Assembly: GCA_017307505.1 (NCBI GenBank)
Contig: JAFKEE010000018.1
Location: 308,737 to 372,736, forward strand
Reading direction: 5' to 3'
From: Acidobacteriota bacterium
GTDB taxonomy: Bacteria; Acidobacteriota; Terriglobia; Bryobacterales; Bryobacteraceae
DNA length: 64,000 bases
The notes under the pieces were generated by a model. That model was given only the letters and a program-made list of their open reading frames with translations. It had not been told where the DNA came from and did no database searches. Shown one piece after another: positions 1 to 8,393 of this stretch; the stretch's first letter is position 1, and each line of letters starts with the position of its first letter. The position numbers and the translations under genes are program-made.

Positions 1-1
1 C

Positions 2-682
2 GCCGCGCAGGACATCGTCAATGCTCGCCGCTCCAGTGATGCCGAAGCGGAAACGCAGGGCGTCCAGCGTTTCAAGGCGGCACAGAAGGAACTGGACGGC
101 GCGCGCAAGGAGGCCGCCCACCTCGCCGCCGACGGCAACGGGACGGTCATCGACACCAACTACATCTTCCTGACCTTTGTGACGAAGTACCTGCCCGCGG
201 GCCTGGTCGGCCTGCTGCTGGCGGCCATCTTCGGTGCCGCAATGTCGGTGAGTTCCGCGGAGATCAACTCACTCGCCACCGTGTCCGTGATCGACGTCTA
301 CAAACGCCACTGGAAGTCGAACGGTGACGACCACCACTATCTGCGGGCCTCGCAATGGGCCACAGCTTTTTGGGGCGTCTACGCGGTGATCACCGCTCAG
401 TTCGCAAAGAACCTTGGCTCGCTGGTCGAGGCGGTGAATCTGCTGGGATCGTTCTTCTACGGCGGACTGCTCGGCGTCTTCGCCCTGGCCTTCTTCTTTC
501 CGCGTGTCAAAGGCACAGCTGCCTTCCTGGGCGTGCTCGGTGGAGAGGTTGCGATCTTCGCCACCTGGAAGTTCACGAGTGTGGCCTTCCTCTGGTACAA
601 CGTCGTGGGCTGTGTCGGGGTTGTCAGCCTGGGCTTGCTCTTCTCACTTTTCGTGAAGGAAGACACGAAGGGCCAGGCGTAA
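2..682 (+). CDS. Sodium:solute symporter (SSS family), C-terminal part, cut by the window edge
   Basis: The reading frame is open from the first bases and ends with TAA at 680-682, so the N-terminal part lies outside the window. The visible 226 residues begin with a charged, helical, probably coiled-coil stretch rich in Ala, Glu, Lys and Arg (about residues 1-48). Four to five hydrophobic segments follow. The sequence GAAMSVSSAEINSLATVSV (codons just after position 237) is typical of the conserved core of Na+/solute symporters of the SSS family. The protein would import a small solute with sodium across the inner membrane; the substrate cannot be read. It ends 27 bp from the convergent glgC. 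The family call is fairly sure, the specificity unknown. Confidence 0.8.
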   Translation, partial: AAQDIVNARRSSDAEAETQGVQRFKAAQKELDGARKEAAHLAADGNGTVIDTNYIFLTFVTKYLPAGLVGLLLAAIFGAAMSVSSAEINSLATVSVIDVYKRHWKSNGDDHHYLRASQWATAFWGVYAVITAQFAKNLGSLVEAVNLLGSFFYGGLLGVFALAFFFPRVKGTAAFLGVLGGEVAIFATWKFTSVAFLWYNVVGCVGVVSLGLLFSLFVKEDTKGQA

Positions 683-709
683 GCCCGGCCCCTTCGCGCA
701 CAGCTCAAA

Positions 710-1963
710 CTAGACTTCGATGGAACTGACCTGGACCCGCGAACGGCGTCCTTCCACCACGACAATCCCCGACTCGGTGACGTGGTACTTCTGCTTGTCG
801 GCCTCGAGATCGTAGCCGATCACCGTGTCCTCCGCCAAGTGGACGTTCTTGTCGAGAATCGCCTTGCGCACCTTGCAGCGGCGGCCGATGTCGCAGTTGT
901 CGAAGACAATGGAGTCTTCCACCGTCGATCCTGTATGAATGCGGACGCCCCTGCCAATGATGGAGTTCCGCACCATGCCGCCGGAGAAGATCGAGCCGGC
1001 CGAGACGATGGAGTCCACTGCGCTGCCGCGGCGGCCTTCCTCGTCGAAGGTGAACTTCGGCGGCGGATCATCGTAGCTGGCGGTGCGTAGCGGCCATTGG
1101 CGGTTATACAGGTTCAGAGCCGGCGTCACCATGCGCAGATCCATGGTGGCTTCGTAATACGCATCGATGTTGCCGACGTCGCGCCAGTACACCGGAGCTC
1201 CGATGGGATCACCGGGAATCCGGTTCGTCTGGAAATCATAGGCGAAGACGTCTCCGCGGCTCACCCACCGCGGCAGGATGTCGCGGCCGAAATCGTGCGA
1301 CGTCTTCTCCATCTTGCTGTCCTCATAGAGGAACTTCAGCAGAGGACCCGTGGAGAAGATGTAGTTGCCCATCGACGCCAGGACCATGTCCGGATTCCCG
1401 GGCATCGTCGGCGCGTCCGGATTCTTCTCGTGGAACGCAATCACGCGCCCGTCGCCCGCGATTTCGATCACGCCGAATTCCGAGGCGAACTCCTTGGGCA
1501 CGGGGATGGCCGCTACCGTTGCCTGGGCGCGCTTCTGTTCATGGAATTCGATCATTTCACGAATGTTCATGCGGTAAATGTGATCCGCACCGAACACAGC
1601 CACGACATGCGGGTCCGATTGCTCGATCAGGTTCACGTTCTGAAAGATCGCATCCGCTGTGCCCCGATACCAGGTCTCACCCGGCGAGCGCATCTGCGCC
1701 GGGACAGGGATAATGTACCGGTCCTTCAGGATTCCGGAGAACTCCCATCCGTCCCGCAGGTGCTGCAGCAGCGACTGGCTCTTGAACTGAATCAAGACGT
1801 AGATCGAATGTATGCCGGAATTAACCAGGTTCGAGAGGACGAAATCGATGATGCGGTATTGGCCGCCGAAGGGTACGGCGGGCTTCGCTCGCTCCTTGGT
1901 GAGCGGGTAAAGGCGGGTCCCTTTACCGCCGGCGAGTACGAAAGACAATACTCGAAGCTGCAT
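710..1963 (-). CDS. glgC: Glucose-1-phosphate adenylyltransferase (ADP-glucose pyrophosphorylase)
   Basis: This 417-residue protein makes ADP-glucose from ATP and glucose-1-phosphate, the committed step of bacterial glycogen synthesis in the cytoplasm. The N-terminus has the nucleotidyltransferase signature LAGGKGTRLYPLTKERAKPA, followed by GGQYRIIDFVLSN, the GTADAIFQN motif and FGADHIYRM. The C-terminal quarter carries the hexapeptide-like left-handed beta-helix. I chose the ATG at 1961-1963 because an AAGGAGAG Shine-Dalgarno sequence lies just upstream and the protein then starts at the usual MQLRVLS-type N-terminus. The open frame continues upstream to 2350 but codes a non-homologous, Arg-rich tail. 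No other glycogen gene is adjacent. Confidence 0.95.
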   Translation of the reverse strand: MQLRVLSFVLAGGKGTRLYPLTKERAKPAVPFGGQYRIIDFVLSNLVNSGIHSIYVLIQFKSQSLLQHLRDGWEFSGILKDRYIIPVPAQMRSPGETWYRGTADAIFQNVNLIEQSDPHVVAVFGADHIYRMNIREMIEFHEQKRAQATVAAIPVPKEFASEFGVIEIAGDGRVIAFHEKNPDAPTMPGNPDMVLASMGNYIFSTGPLLKFLYEDSKMEKTSHDFGRDILPRWVSRGDVFAYDFQTNRIPGDPIGAPVYWRDVGNIDAYYEATMDLRMVTPALNLYNRQWPLRTASYDDPPPKFTFDEEGRRGSAVDSIVSAGSIFSGGMVRNSIIGRGVRIHTGSTVEDSIVFDNCDIGRRCKVRKAILDKNVHLAEDTVIGYDLEADKQKYHVTESGIVVVEGRRSRVQVSSIEV

Positions 1964-2058
1964 GCGGCATCTCTCCTTGTGCGTGCATGATACCACCGGA
2001 TTGTTTTCGGACGCTGGCAGCTCTGCAACAATCCGGTAGAGGGCGTCAGACGGTGCGT

Positions 2059-2487
2059 TTACCTGGCTTTGTCCTGGATCGACTGGATGTAGGCGATGAG
2101 GTTCCGTACCCGCTGCGCTGTGCGTGTGTCGGTGACGCCGGCCACCGAGAGCGCCGGGCCCCACACCGGCATCTGCTTTCCGCCGTGCGCCGTGATCCCA
2201 TCGGAGCCGCCCAGCATCTTCTCCAGGCGCGCGGCCGGGAACTCTCCTTTCGCGCGGCGTGTGAGTTGCGTGAGATCCGTGGGCTGCATCCGCATGGCCG
2301 CGGCCGCTGGGCCGTCGCCCTTGCCGCTCAGTCCATGGCACGACGCGCAATAGGATTTGAAGAGCCCGTTACCTGATTCGGGCCTCGTATCCGGGCCTGC
2401 TACTTTCGCAGCGCGGGGTGGGGTGGCGGTACTACTGCCCGCCATGAGCAGTGTTAAGAATGCAATCGCTTGAATGTGACGGAGCAT
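2059..2487 (-). CDS. Exported monohaem c-type cytochrome
   Basis: A 142-residue protein with an N-terminal signal peptide (MLRHIQAIAFLTLLMAGSSTA) and one haem-binding CASCH motif near residue 47, in the context FKSYCASCHGLSGKGDGPAA, the usual start of a class I cytochrome c domain. A Met-rich segment (PVWGPALS, and MPVWG before it) probably supplies the distal ligand. It would act as a small periplasmic electron carrier or as a detached domain of a larger oxidoreductase. No partner enzyme lies next to it: glgC is downstream on the same strand after a 95 bp gap, and hfq is divergent. Confidence 0.85.
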   Translation of the reverse strand: MLRHIQAIAFLTLLMAGSSTATPPRAAKVAGPDTRPESGNGLFKSYCASCHGLSGKGDGPAAAAMRMQPTDLTQLTRRAKGEFPAARLEKMLGGSDGITAHGGKQMPVWGPALSVAGVTDTRTAQRVRNLIAYIQSIQDKAR

Positions 2488-2657
2488 AAGCCTTCCCCGC
2501 CGTCAGAGTAGTACTCCGCCAGTCCGGCGGCAAGGGTCCAGGCTTACCAATGTTCACTTGCCCGATGCGTATGGGTGTGTTATCAATGAAGGCAGATTGA
2601 TCCGCAATTACTGCCCGTAAATCGGGTGTCAAGCTAGCTTTTGCCAGGAGAACCGCC

Positions 2658-2969
2658 TTGGAGTCCCCCAATCGACGACTGATTCGTCCGCCTTTAGCAG
2701 AACCGAAAGAGAGGGCATCAAGCAGTGCGCGTTCTTCAGCCCTCCAGAAGAAACAAGCTCCGCCCGATACCACCAACGCTGAGAACTTCTACTACGTCAA
2801 GCAGATGCAGTCCAAGACCCCTGTGGTCATCGTGCTGCAGGATGGCGAAGAGCTCAACGGCGTGCTCGAATGGTACGACAAGAACTGCCTGAAGCTGACA
2901 CGCGACGAGGGTCCAAATCTGCTCGTCTATAAGTCCTACATCAAGTACATCTACAAGCAGGAAGGGTAA
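2658..2969 (+). CDS. hfq: RNA chaperone Hfq (LSm fold), TTG start
   Basis: Residues 44-101 form an Sm/LSm domain: [20 protein letters not shown] (strand-rich Sm1) and [13 protein letters not shown] (Sm2, where classical Hfq has YKHAIST). Hfq hexamers bind U-rich and A-rich RNA and help small RNAs pair with mRNAs. No in-frame ATG exists before the domain; the TTG at 2658 follows AGGAG with 8-9 bp spacing, so I take a TTG start. This gives a 103-residue protein with a 40-residue Ser/Ala/Arg/Pro-rich N-terminal extension, unlike E. coli Hfq, whose extra sequence is at the C-terminus. The stop codon sits in the loop of a 10-bp hairpin. Confidence 0.85.
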   Translation: MESPNRRLIRPPLAEPKERASSSARSSALQKKQAPPDTTNAENFYYVKQMQSKTPVVIVLQDGEELNGVLEWYDKNCLKLTRDEGPNLLVYKSYIKYIYKQEG

Positions 2970-2981
2970 ACCCCTTCCTGC
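2957..2981. terminator. Hairpin overlapping the hfq stop codon, possible terminator
   Basis: GCAGGAAGGG (2957-2966) and CCCTTCCTGC (2972-2981) pair perfectly over 10 bp around a 5-nt loop that contains the hfq TAA. There is no T-tract on the plus strand, so Rho-independent termination is doubtful. It lies between the convergent hfq and thioesterase genes. Confidence 0.4.
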
Positions 2982-3000
2982 CCGCCCGCTGCTGAACGGT

Positions 3001-3507
3001 TCATCCCTTCCGTCCTTCCCGCTCCCTCTCTCTTTCCAGGATGCGTGCCCGCAATTCCAGCCGCTGCTTGCGCCGCTCGCCCGCCTGCTCCCAACGATGA
3101 ATCTCGATTTCTGACTCAGGTATCGCCTGCGGAATCTCTCGCGGCTTGCCCTCCGGGGAAAGGCCCACGAACGTCAGATAGGACGAATTCGTATGGCGGA
3201 TCTCGCCTGTCGTCAGGTCCTCCACCAGAACCTTTACGCCCACTTCCATCGACGTCCGGAAGACGCGGTTCACGCTCGCCCGCAGCGTCAGCAACTGGCC
3301 GATCTGGATCGGAAAAAGAAAGGTCATGTAGTCGACTGAGGCTGTCACCACGGGACCGCGCGCGTGGCGCATGGCGGCGGTGGCGGCCGCCAGGTCTACC
3401 AGGTGCATAATGCGCCCGCCCAGCAGGTTCCCCAGCGGATTGGCATAGATCGGTAACGCGAACTCAGACAGTTCGCTGGCGGACTCTCGAACGGGACGGC
3501 CTTCCAT
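3001..3507 (-). CDS. Acyl-CoA thioesterase (hotdog fold, YciA-like)
   Basis: This 168-residue protein has the hotdog acyl-CoA hydrolase layout: ANPLGNLLGGRIMHLVDLAA in the first third supplies the long central helix and catalytic Asp, and ASVDYMTFLFPIQIGQLLTL follows. It would hydrolyse acyl-CoA to free acid and CoA in the cytoplasm; chain length cannot be told. The last 35 residues are a highly charged tail (RILEREREREGRKG). I start it at the ATG 3505-3507, because farther upstream the frame is antisense to the TPR gene. The gene is divergent from that TPR gene with only 15 bp between the start codons, so the promoters must overlap one or both coding regions. Confidence 0.82.
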   Translation of the reverse strand: MEGRPVRESASELSEFALPIYANPLGNLLGGRIMHLVDLAAATAAMRHARGPVVTASVDYMTFLFPIQIGQLLTLRASVNRVFRTSMEVGVKVLVEDLTTGEIRHTNSSYLTFVGLSPEGKPREIPQAIPESEIEIHRWEQAGERRKQRLELRARILEREREREGRKG

Positions 3508-3522
3508 GAAAGAAAAGGTAGC

Positions 3523-3840
3523 ATGAGAGATATGTCCAGACTCGAAGCCGTAAGCGCCCTGGTGGCCCAGGACCCCAATAACAGCCGGATCCGGTTCATG
3601 CTCTGTATGGAATACCTGGGTATGTCCGACTGGCAGCGGGCCGTCAGTGAATTGAAGGAACTCCTGGCGCGCGATGCGGACTATGTGGCCGCTTACTACC
3701 AGGCAGGACGGGCCAGCGAAGAACTGGGCGAGGAAGATGCCGCCCGCGCCTTCTATCGCGACGGAATCGACGCCGCGCGCCGCACCGGCGACGCTCATTC
3801 GCTCAGCGAACTGCAGGCCGCCCTGGACATTCTAGGCTGA
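3523..3840 (+). CDS. Small cytoplasmic TPR protein
   Basis: A 105-residue protein made almost wholly of tetratricopeptide helices (for example RIRFMLCMEYLGMSDWQRAV and YYQAGRASEELGEEDAARAF). It has no signal peptide or membrane segment. Such proteins act as protein-protein adaptors; no partner is evident. The ATG at 3523 follows AAAAGG at a good distance; an alternative ATG lies at 3532. Its stop overlaps the 3' end of the convergent GNAT gene by 9 bp. Confidence 0.75.
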   Translation: MRDMSRLEAVSALVAQDPNNSRIRFMLCMEYLGMSDWQRAVSELKELLARDADYVAAYYQAGRASEELGEEDAARAFYRDGIDAARRTGDAHSLSELQAALDILG

Positions 3841-4422
3841 GCCGCTCCGCTGCCGGTATTCGGCCAGGAGAATGCTGTAGACTCGCATATCGACGAAGTC
3901 GCCGTGCAGTTTGGCGGAGCGCCGCAGGATCCCTTCAAATTGAAAGCCCAGGCGTTCCGGAACCGCGGCGGAGCGATGGTTGCCCGCCGCGCAGCGGATC
4001 TCCACCCGTTCCATCCCCAGGCTGTCGAATGCAACTCGCAGCATGGCCTCACACGCGCGTGAGATCAGTCCCCGTCTTTCCTGCTGTTTCGCCACCCAGT
4101 AGCCGATTTGCAGATTCCTGTTCGTCAGGCTGATGTTGTGCATGCCGATGATGCCCGCCAGGTCCGCGGCGCCTGTCCACAACCCATAGGCGACAGTCAC
4201 GCCCGCCTCCCGCTTGGCCTCCATCTCCTGCAGAAAGCGCAGCGTGTCGGCCGGCGACCGGGATGAATCCACCCAGGGCAGCCAGACGCGCAGGTGCTCG
4301 CGGTTCGCATCCACTGCTGAAAAGATCGCCTCCGCCTGCCTCACGTCCAGCGCCAGCAGGATCAGATCCTCACCCAGTGCGATCCTCGTTTCCGGTTTTT
4401 TGGGGAAGGTGGGTGCCGCCAT
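3832..4422 (-). CDS. GNAT acetyltransferase, RimJ/RimL-like
   Basis: This 196-residue protein has the RimJ/RimL layout: an N-terminal strand region, REHLRVWLPWVDSSRSPADT near residues 43-62, IGMHNISLTNRNLQIGYWV in the middle, and the acetyl-CoA-binding segment QERRGLISRACEAMLRVAF, where the usual G.G.A loop is partly altered. The C-terminal part (VEIRCAAGNHRSAAVPERLG) is the standard RimL finish. It would transfer an acetyl group from acetyl-CoA to a protein N-terminus or small amine; the substrate cannot be predicted. It is divergent from the ADOP permease. Confidence 0.85.
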   Translation of the reverse strand: MAAPTFPKKPETRIALGEDLILLALDVRQAEAIFSAVDANREHLRVWLPWVDSSRSPADTLRFLQEMEAKREAGVTVAYGLWTGAADLAGIIGMHNISLTNRNLQIGYWVAKQQERRGLISRACEAMLRVAFDSLGMERVEIRCAAGNHRSAAVPERLGFQFEGILRRSAKLHGDFVDMRVYSILLAEYRQRSGSA

Positions 4423-4521
4423 CTCCTCAGACTAGCCGAACGCAACATGTGTATGGAGTTTACGGAAGTTTCTGCGAACTTCGGGGGCTCCCATTCGTTT
4501 CAACTCTCAGGGAGAAATCCG

Positions 4522-6960
4522 ATGGATGAGCTGCTACGTGGACTTCGGTTGAGCCTGCGGTCCTTGCGCCGCACCCCTGCCTTCTCGGTGATCGCGATCT
4601 TGACGCTGGGGTTGGGTATAGGCGGGACCACCGCCATGTTCTCCATCGTGAACGGGGTCCTGCTCAGGCCGCTGTCCTATCGCGACCCCGGGCAATTGGT
4701 CGTCATCCGCGAAAGCATCAAGGAACTCTCCAATCTCTATCCGGCGCTGCCCGCCAATGCCCTGCACCTGGAAGCGTGGCGCGAGCGCTGCTCCGCTATA
4801 CAAAGCGCAGCCATCATGCGCGGGACCACGCTCAATCTCACTGGCAACGGAGAGCCTCTGCAGTTGACTGTCCTGTCCGTCTCTCCCGCCATCCTGCAGG
4901 TTCTGGGGGTGCAGCCGGCCTTAGGCCGCGGCTTCCTGCCCGACGAAGAGAACAAGGGCCGCAATCACGTAGTGATCCTCACCGACTCGTTCTGGCGGCG
5001 CATCGGCGCGGATCCAAGCCTGGTGGGCCGCACCCTGACGTTGGATGGGCTGCCTCACACCGTAGTGGGTATTCTGCCTGCCTCCTTCCGGTTCCCGACC
5101 GCCGCCAAGTGGGGTCCGCTCGAAGGTCTCCCGCCCGGTCTCGACCTGCTGCGGCCCGAGTCGCTTGACCGCGCCAACATCTCGCCCATGGCGGAGTTCA
5201 ACTACGCCGCCTTCGCACGCCTGAAGGCTGGCGCGTCCCTCCGCCAGGCCACAGACCAGATCAATGCGGTGCAGGCTCAGATCGTCCGTGATTCTGGTGA
5301 AAAACTGACGCTCTCGGCCTTCGTCGACCCCTTGCAGGAGATCGTTGTCGGGGAATCCCGGCGCGGTCTGCTCCTGCTGCTGGGTGCTGTCGGGGCCGTC
5401 CTGCTCATCGTCTGTGTGAACCTCGCGAACCTCATGCTTGTGCGCGGAGCCGGCCGCGGCCGGGAAGTCGCCATCCGCCTCGCGATGGGCGCCGATCGCG
5501 CCGGTCTCGTCCGCATGGCCCTTCGCGAGAGCCTGTTGCTCGCGCTGCCCGGCGGCCTGCTCGGGCTTGGCCTTGCCTGGGGGGCCGTCCGCTTCCTGGT
5601 GAACCGCTCCGCCCTGGAACTGCCGCGCATCGATGAGATCACCGTGGATTGGCAGACCGCCTTGTTTGCGATTGCCGTCAGCCTGCTGACGGCGGCTGTC
5701 TTCGGCATGCTGCCCGCCTGGCGGCTGGGGTCGGTGGATCCGCAGGACTCTCTGAAGGCAGGCAGCCACACCACTACGGAGAGCCGCGGCAGCGCCCGCG
5801 TTCGCAGCTTGCTGGTGGGCACGCAGGCCGCCCTCGGCGCCACCCTGCTGGTCTTCGCCGGTCTGCTCAGCACCAGTCTGCTGCACCTGCTGAATGTGGA
5901 CAAGGGCTTCCGCACTGAGCGGGTGCTGGCCTCGGAAGTCGTGTTGCCCTCCTCTCGCTATGAGGGTCAGAGCGACCGCGGCGCCTTCTACGACAAGTTG
6001 CTGGCGCAGGTTCACGCGCTGCCCGGGGTGGAGTCGGCCGCTCTCGTCAGCCACATGCCCCTGCGAGGCCAGGTCTGGGTCAATCCTCTCTCAGTGGAGG
6101 GCGACACTCGCCCCATGCTGCAGAGGCCCATGGCCAATATCCGCTTCATCAGCCCCGATTACTTCCAGACCATGCGCATGGAACTTCAGAACGGACGCAC
6201 CTTCGCGGAATCGGACCGGGAACGGAAGGTCATTATCCTCTCTGAAGCCGCCGCCCGGCTTCTGTGGCCGGGCCTGAACCCGATCGGCCGTTCGCTGCAG
6301 TTCGGCGGCCCGTCCTCGCCGTTCGCGCAAGTGGTGGGGATCGTGAAAGACAACCGCGCGGTGGAACTGGAGCAGGCGCCGGTTCTGATGGCCTACGTGC
6401 CGCACTGGCAGCAATCCCGCACCCGCGCTGTCCTGATGATCCGGACCGCATCGGACCCTCTGCAGATGGCCGCAGCCATCCGCCGCGCCGTGCACGAGAC
6501 GGATGTGGACGTGCCTGTCGCGCAACTGCTCACCATGGACAATGTCGTGGGGCAGGCCGTGGCGCGCCGCCGCTTCCAGGCTGCGCTGGCCCTCGGCTTT
6601 GCGCTGTTCGCGCTGCTGCTGGCCGGCCTGGGCGTCTACGGAGTCGTCTCCTATTGGGTAGCCCGCCGCCGCACCGAACTCGGCATTCGCGCCGCACTGG
6701 GCGCGCAGAGGAGCGAACTCTTCCGGCTTGTGCTGGGACGGGGCCTGGCTCCGGTTCTGGTTGGGTTGGCGGCTGGTTTGGCAGCCGCGATTCTGGGCGG
6801 CCGCATCGTGGAGAGCCTGCTGTTTGAAGTGAAGGCCACCGATCCCTGGGTCTACGTGCTGGTCGCGGCCGCCTTGGGCGGACTCTGTACGCTGGCCTGC
6901 GGCATTCCCGCCCTGCGGGCGGCGGGTACACAGGCTGTGCAGGTGTTGCGGGACGAATAA
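4522..6960 (+). CDS. ADOP-family FtsX/MacB-like permease
   Basis: This 812-residue inner-membrane protein has the duplicated MacB/FtsX architecture of acidobacterial permeases. A first membrane helix (AILTLGLGIGGTTAMFSIVN, residues about 25-44) is followed by a periplasmic domain, a central FtsX block (residues about 280-410), a second periplasmic domain and a C-terminal FtsX block (about 690-800) ending in PALRAAGTQAVQVLRDE. Family members pair with an ATPase to move or sense substrates at the envelope; no ATPase gene is adjacent. I choose the ATG at 4522 over an upstream in-frame ATG at 4447 because AGGGAG lies 8 bp before it and MDELLRGLRLSLRSLRRTPA is the normal N-terminus. Confidence 0.92.
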   Translation: MDELLRGLRLSLRSLRRTPAFSVIAILTLGLGIGGTTAMFSIVNGVLLRPLSYRDPGQLVVIRESIKELSNLYPALPANALHLEAWRERCSAIQSAAIMRGTTLNLTGNGEPLQLTVLSVSPAILQVLGVQPALGRGFLPDEENKGRNHVVILTDSFWRRIGADPSLVGRTLTLDGLPHTVVGILPASFRFPTAAKWGPLEGLPPGLDLLRPESLDRANISPMAEFNYAAFARLKAGASLRQATDQINAVQAQIVRDSGEKLTLSAFVDPLQEIVVGESRRGLLLLLGAVGAVLLIVCVNLANLMLVRGAGRGREVAIRLAMGADRAGLVRMALRESLLLALPGGLLGLGLAWGAVRFLVNRSALELPRIDEITVDWQTALFAIAVSLLTAAVFGMLPAWRLGSVDPQDSLKAGSHTTTESRGSARVRSLLVGTQAALGATLLVFAGLLSTSLLHLLNVDKGFRTERVLASEVVLPSSRYEGQSDRGAFYDKLLAQVHALPGVESAALVSHMPLRGQVWVNPLSVEGDTRPMLQRPMANIRFISPDYFQTMRMELQNGRTFAESDRERKVIILSEAAARLLWPGLNPIGRSLQFGGPSSPFAQVVGIVKDNRAVELEQAPVLMAYVPHWQQSRTRAVLMIRTASDPLQMAAAIRRAVHETDVDVPVAQLLTMDNVVGQAVARRRFQAALALGFALFALLLAGLGVYGVVSYWVARRRTELGIRAALGAQRSELFRLVLGRGLAPVLVGLAAGLAAAILGGRIVESLLFEVKATDPWVYVLVAAALGGLCTLACGIPALRAAGTQAVQVLRDE

Positions 6961-6965
6961 GGGCT

Positions 6966-7697
6966 CTACTTCAGCCGGCCCTTCAACTCCACCACCAGGA
7001 CTTCGGCCTCGCGCGCCGCCAGTTTCTTGTCCAGCCGGAAGTGGCCCGGTTGCTGAATCAGGAAATCGCCGTCCTCGAAGGTCGAGTTCTTTTTGTGACC
7101 CTTCTCGTCCCGAACTCGCCACTTCTGTTTGCCGAAGAAGATCAGCACAGCCGGGCGGGTCAGACTCAGCTTCAGGCGGGGCTTTTCCACGGCGGCGAAC
7201 TTGCCGCGCGTCACACGGAAGTCCGCGTTGTCCTGCTCCACGGCGAAGTGGGAATCGGCCAGAGGGGGTCCGGGGACGATGCTTGGATCCGCCTGCAACT
7301 TCGACTCGATCCGCATCGACCGGCTGGGCGCGTCGCTCAGCCTTTTCGTACTGTGGGCCATCTCCGGGCCGCCGGCCGAATACCGGACCGTCCGTGCTTC
7401 CCGGTGGCTCTCCCGGGTGGTGCCATTCGCGTTCGTCGTGATCGAGTGGATTTCCGTGAACGTAACCTGCATCATCGGGAATCCCGGATGCGTGTGCATC
7501 GGAGTGGCCTGCGCCGCGTCCGGTTCAACCCGGATGACTCGCACTGCCTGATTCTCAAAGGCGAGTTTGTATCTCTGGGGTGCCGCTACGAGAGCATCCT
7601 GATACTGCGCGCCGGCCGCCGGACACACGACCAGCACGGCTCCAAACAACAAGCCTGCTCGTACGGCCCGGCCGCAATGACCCAATCCGATCCCCAT
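6966..7697 (-). CDS. Exported cupin-like protein of unknown function
   Basis: A 243-residue protein with a signal peptide (RAGLLFGAVLVVCPAAGAQY) followed by two cupin-like halves. The first has PMHTHPGFPMMQVTF and SAGGPEMAHS, which resemble the His-rich metal-binding motifs of a cupin barrel; the second (residues about 140-240) lacks these histidines. The fold suggests a periplasmic binding or stress protein, but the function is unknown. An ATG at 7697 is used; a GTG eight codons upstream is also possible, and neither has a clear ribosome site. It ends 5 bp from the convergent permease. Confidence 0.6.
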   Translation of the reverse strand: MGIGLGHCGRAVRAGLLFGAVLVVCPAAGAQYQDALVAAPQRYKLAFENQAVRVIRVEPDAAQATPMHTHPGFPMMQVTFTEIHSITTNANGTTRESHREARTVRYSAGGPEMAHSTKRLSDAPSRSMRIESKLQADPSIVPGPPLADSHFAVEQDNADFRVTRGKFAAVEKPRLKLSLTRPAVLIFFGKQKWRVRDEKGHKKNSTFEDGDFLIQQPGHFRLDKKLAAREAEVLVVELKGRLK

Positions 7698-7796
7698 CAC
7701 TTGTGTCCGCGATTCTACCACGTAGCAGACTTACAACCGGATTCTGAACTACGAGATTGCGCCTCGGCTCATGCTTCCGTAGTAGACTCGCCGAGT

Positions 7797-8393
7797 ATGT
7801 TCTCTAAGGTGTTGCGCCGCACACACATGTACCTGGCGCTCTTTCTCACGCCCTGGGTCCTGATGTATACGGTCTCTACTTTCGTCATGAACCATCGCGA
7901 CTGGTTCATGGAACTGTATGGAGGTCCGCCTAGGCCGGCCGTGCTGGAGCGGACAATGACCTACGACGGATCCTTCCCTGAGGGTGCAACAGCGCGGCAG
8001 ATGGCCCGGCAGATTCTGCAGAGCCTGAACCTGGAAGGCGCCTACTCGGCAAACCGCCGCATGAAGGATGACGCCCTGATCATTCAACGCCAGGACCCCA
8101 TTACTCCGCGCCGGCTCGTCTTTGAACCAGCGAGCCGCAAGCTCACGATCGAGAAGGTGCCCTGGGAGTCGCGCGCTTTTCTCGAGCGCATGCACCGCCG
8201 CCGCGGTTATCAACACGACTATCTCGCCGACGATGCCTGGGCGGTTTCGGTCGACCTCTTCATTCTCGTCATGGTGTTCTGGGTGCTATCGGGCCTGTGG
8301 ATGTGGTGGGAGATGAAACTCACCCGCCGGCTGGGCACCGTTTTTGCACTCGGCGGTATCGCTCTGTTCGGCCTTTTCCTGGTGACGATATGA
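7797..8393 (+). CDS. PepSY-associated transmembrane protein (first of a pair)
   Basis: This 198-residue protein has one helix near the N-terminus (HMYLALFLTPWVLMYTVST, residues 10-28), a periplasmic loop of about 130 residues, and two C-terminal helices with LSGLWMWWEMKLTRRLG, a signature of PepSY-associated membrane proteins. In that family such helices sit beside iron-uptake or reductase functions. The protein is much shorter than full-length PepSY proteins. The frame is open far upstream but only the segment from ATG 7797 is protein-like. Its stop overlaps the start of the next gene as ATGA. Confidence 0.72.
   Translation: MFSKVLRRTHMYLALFLTPWVLMYTVSTFVMNHRDWFMELYGGPPRPAVLERTMTYDGSFPEGATARQMARQILQSLNLEGAYSANRRMKDDALIIQRQDPITPRRLVFEPASRKLTIEKVPWESRAFLERMHRRRGYQHDYLADDAWAVSVDLFILVMVFWVLSGLWMWWEMKLTRRLGTVFALGGIALFGLFLVTI

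Noticed and set aside
1964-2350. N-terminal extension of glgC
   Set aside because: The extra 129 residues are Arg/His-rich and antisense to the end of the cytochrome gene. A strong ribosome site supports the shorter start.
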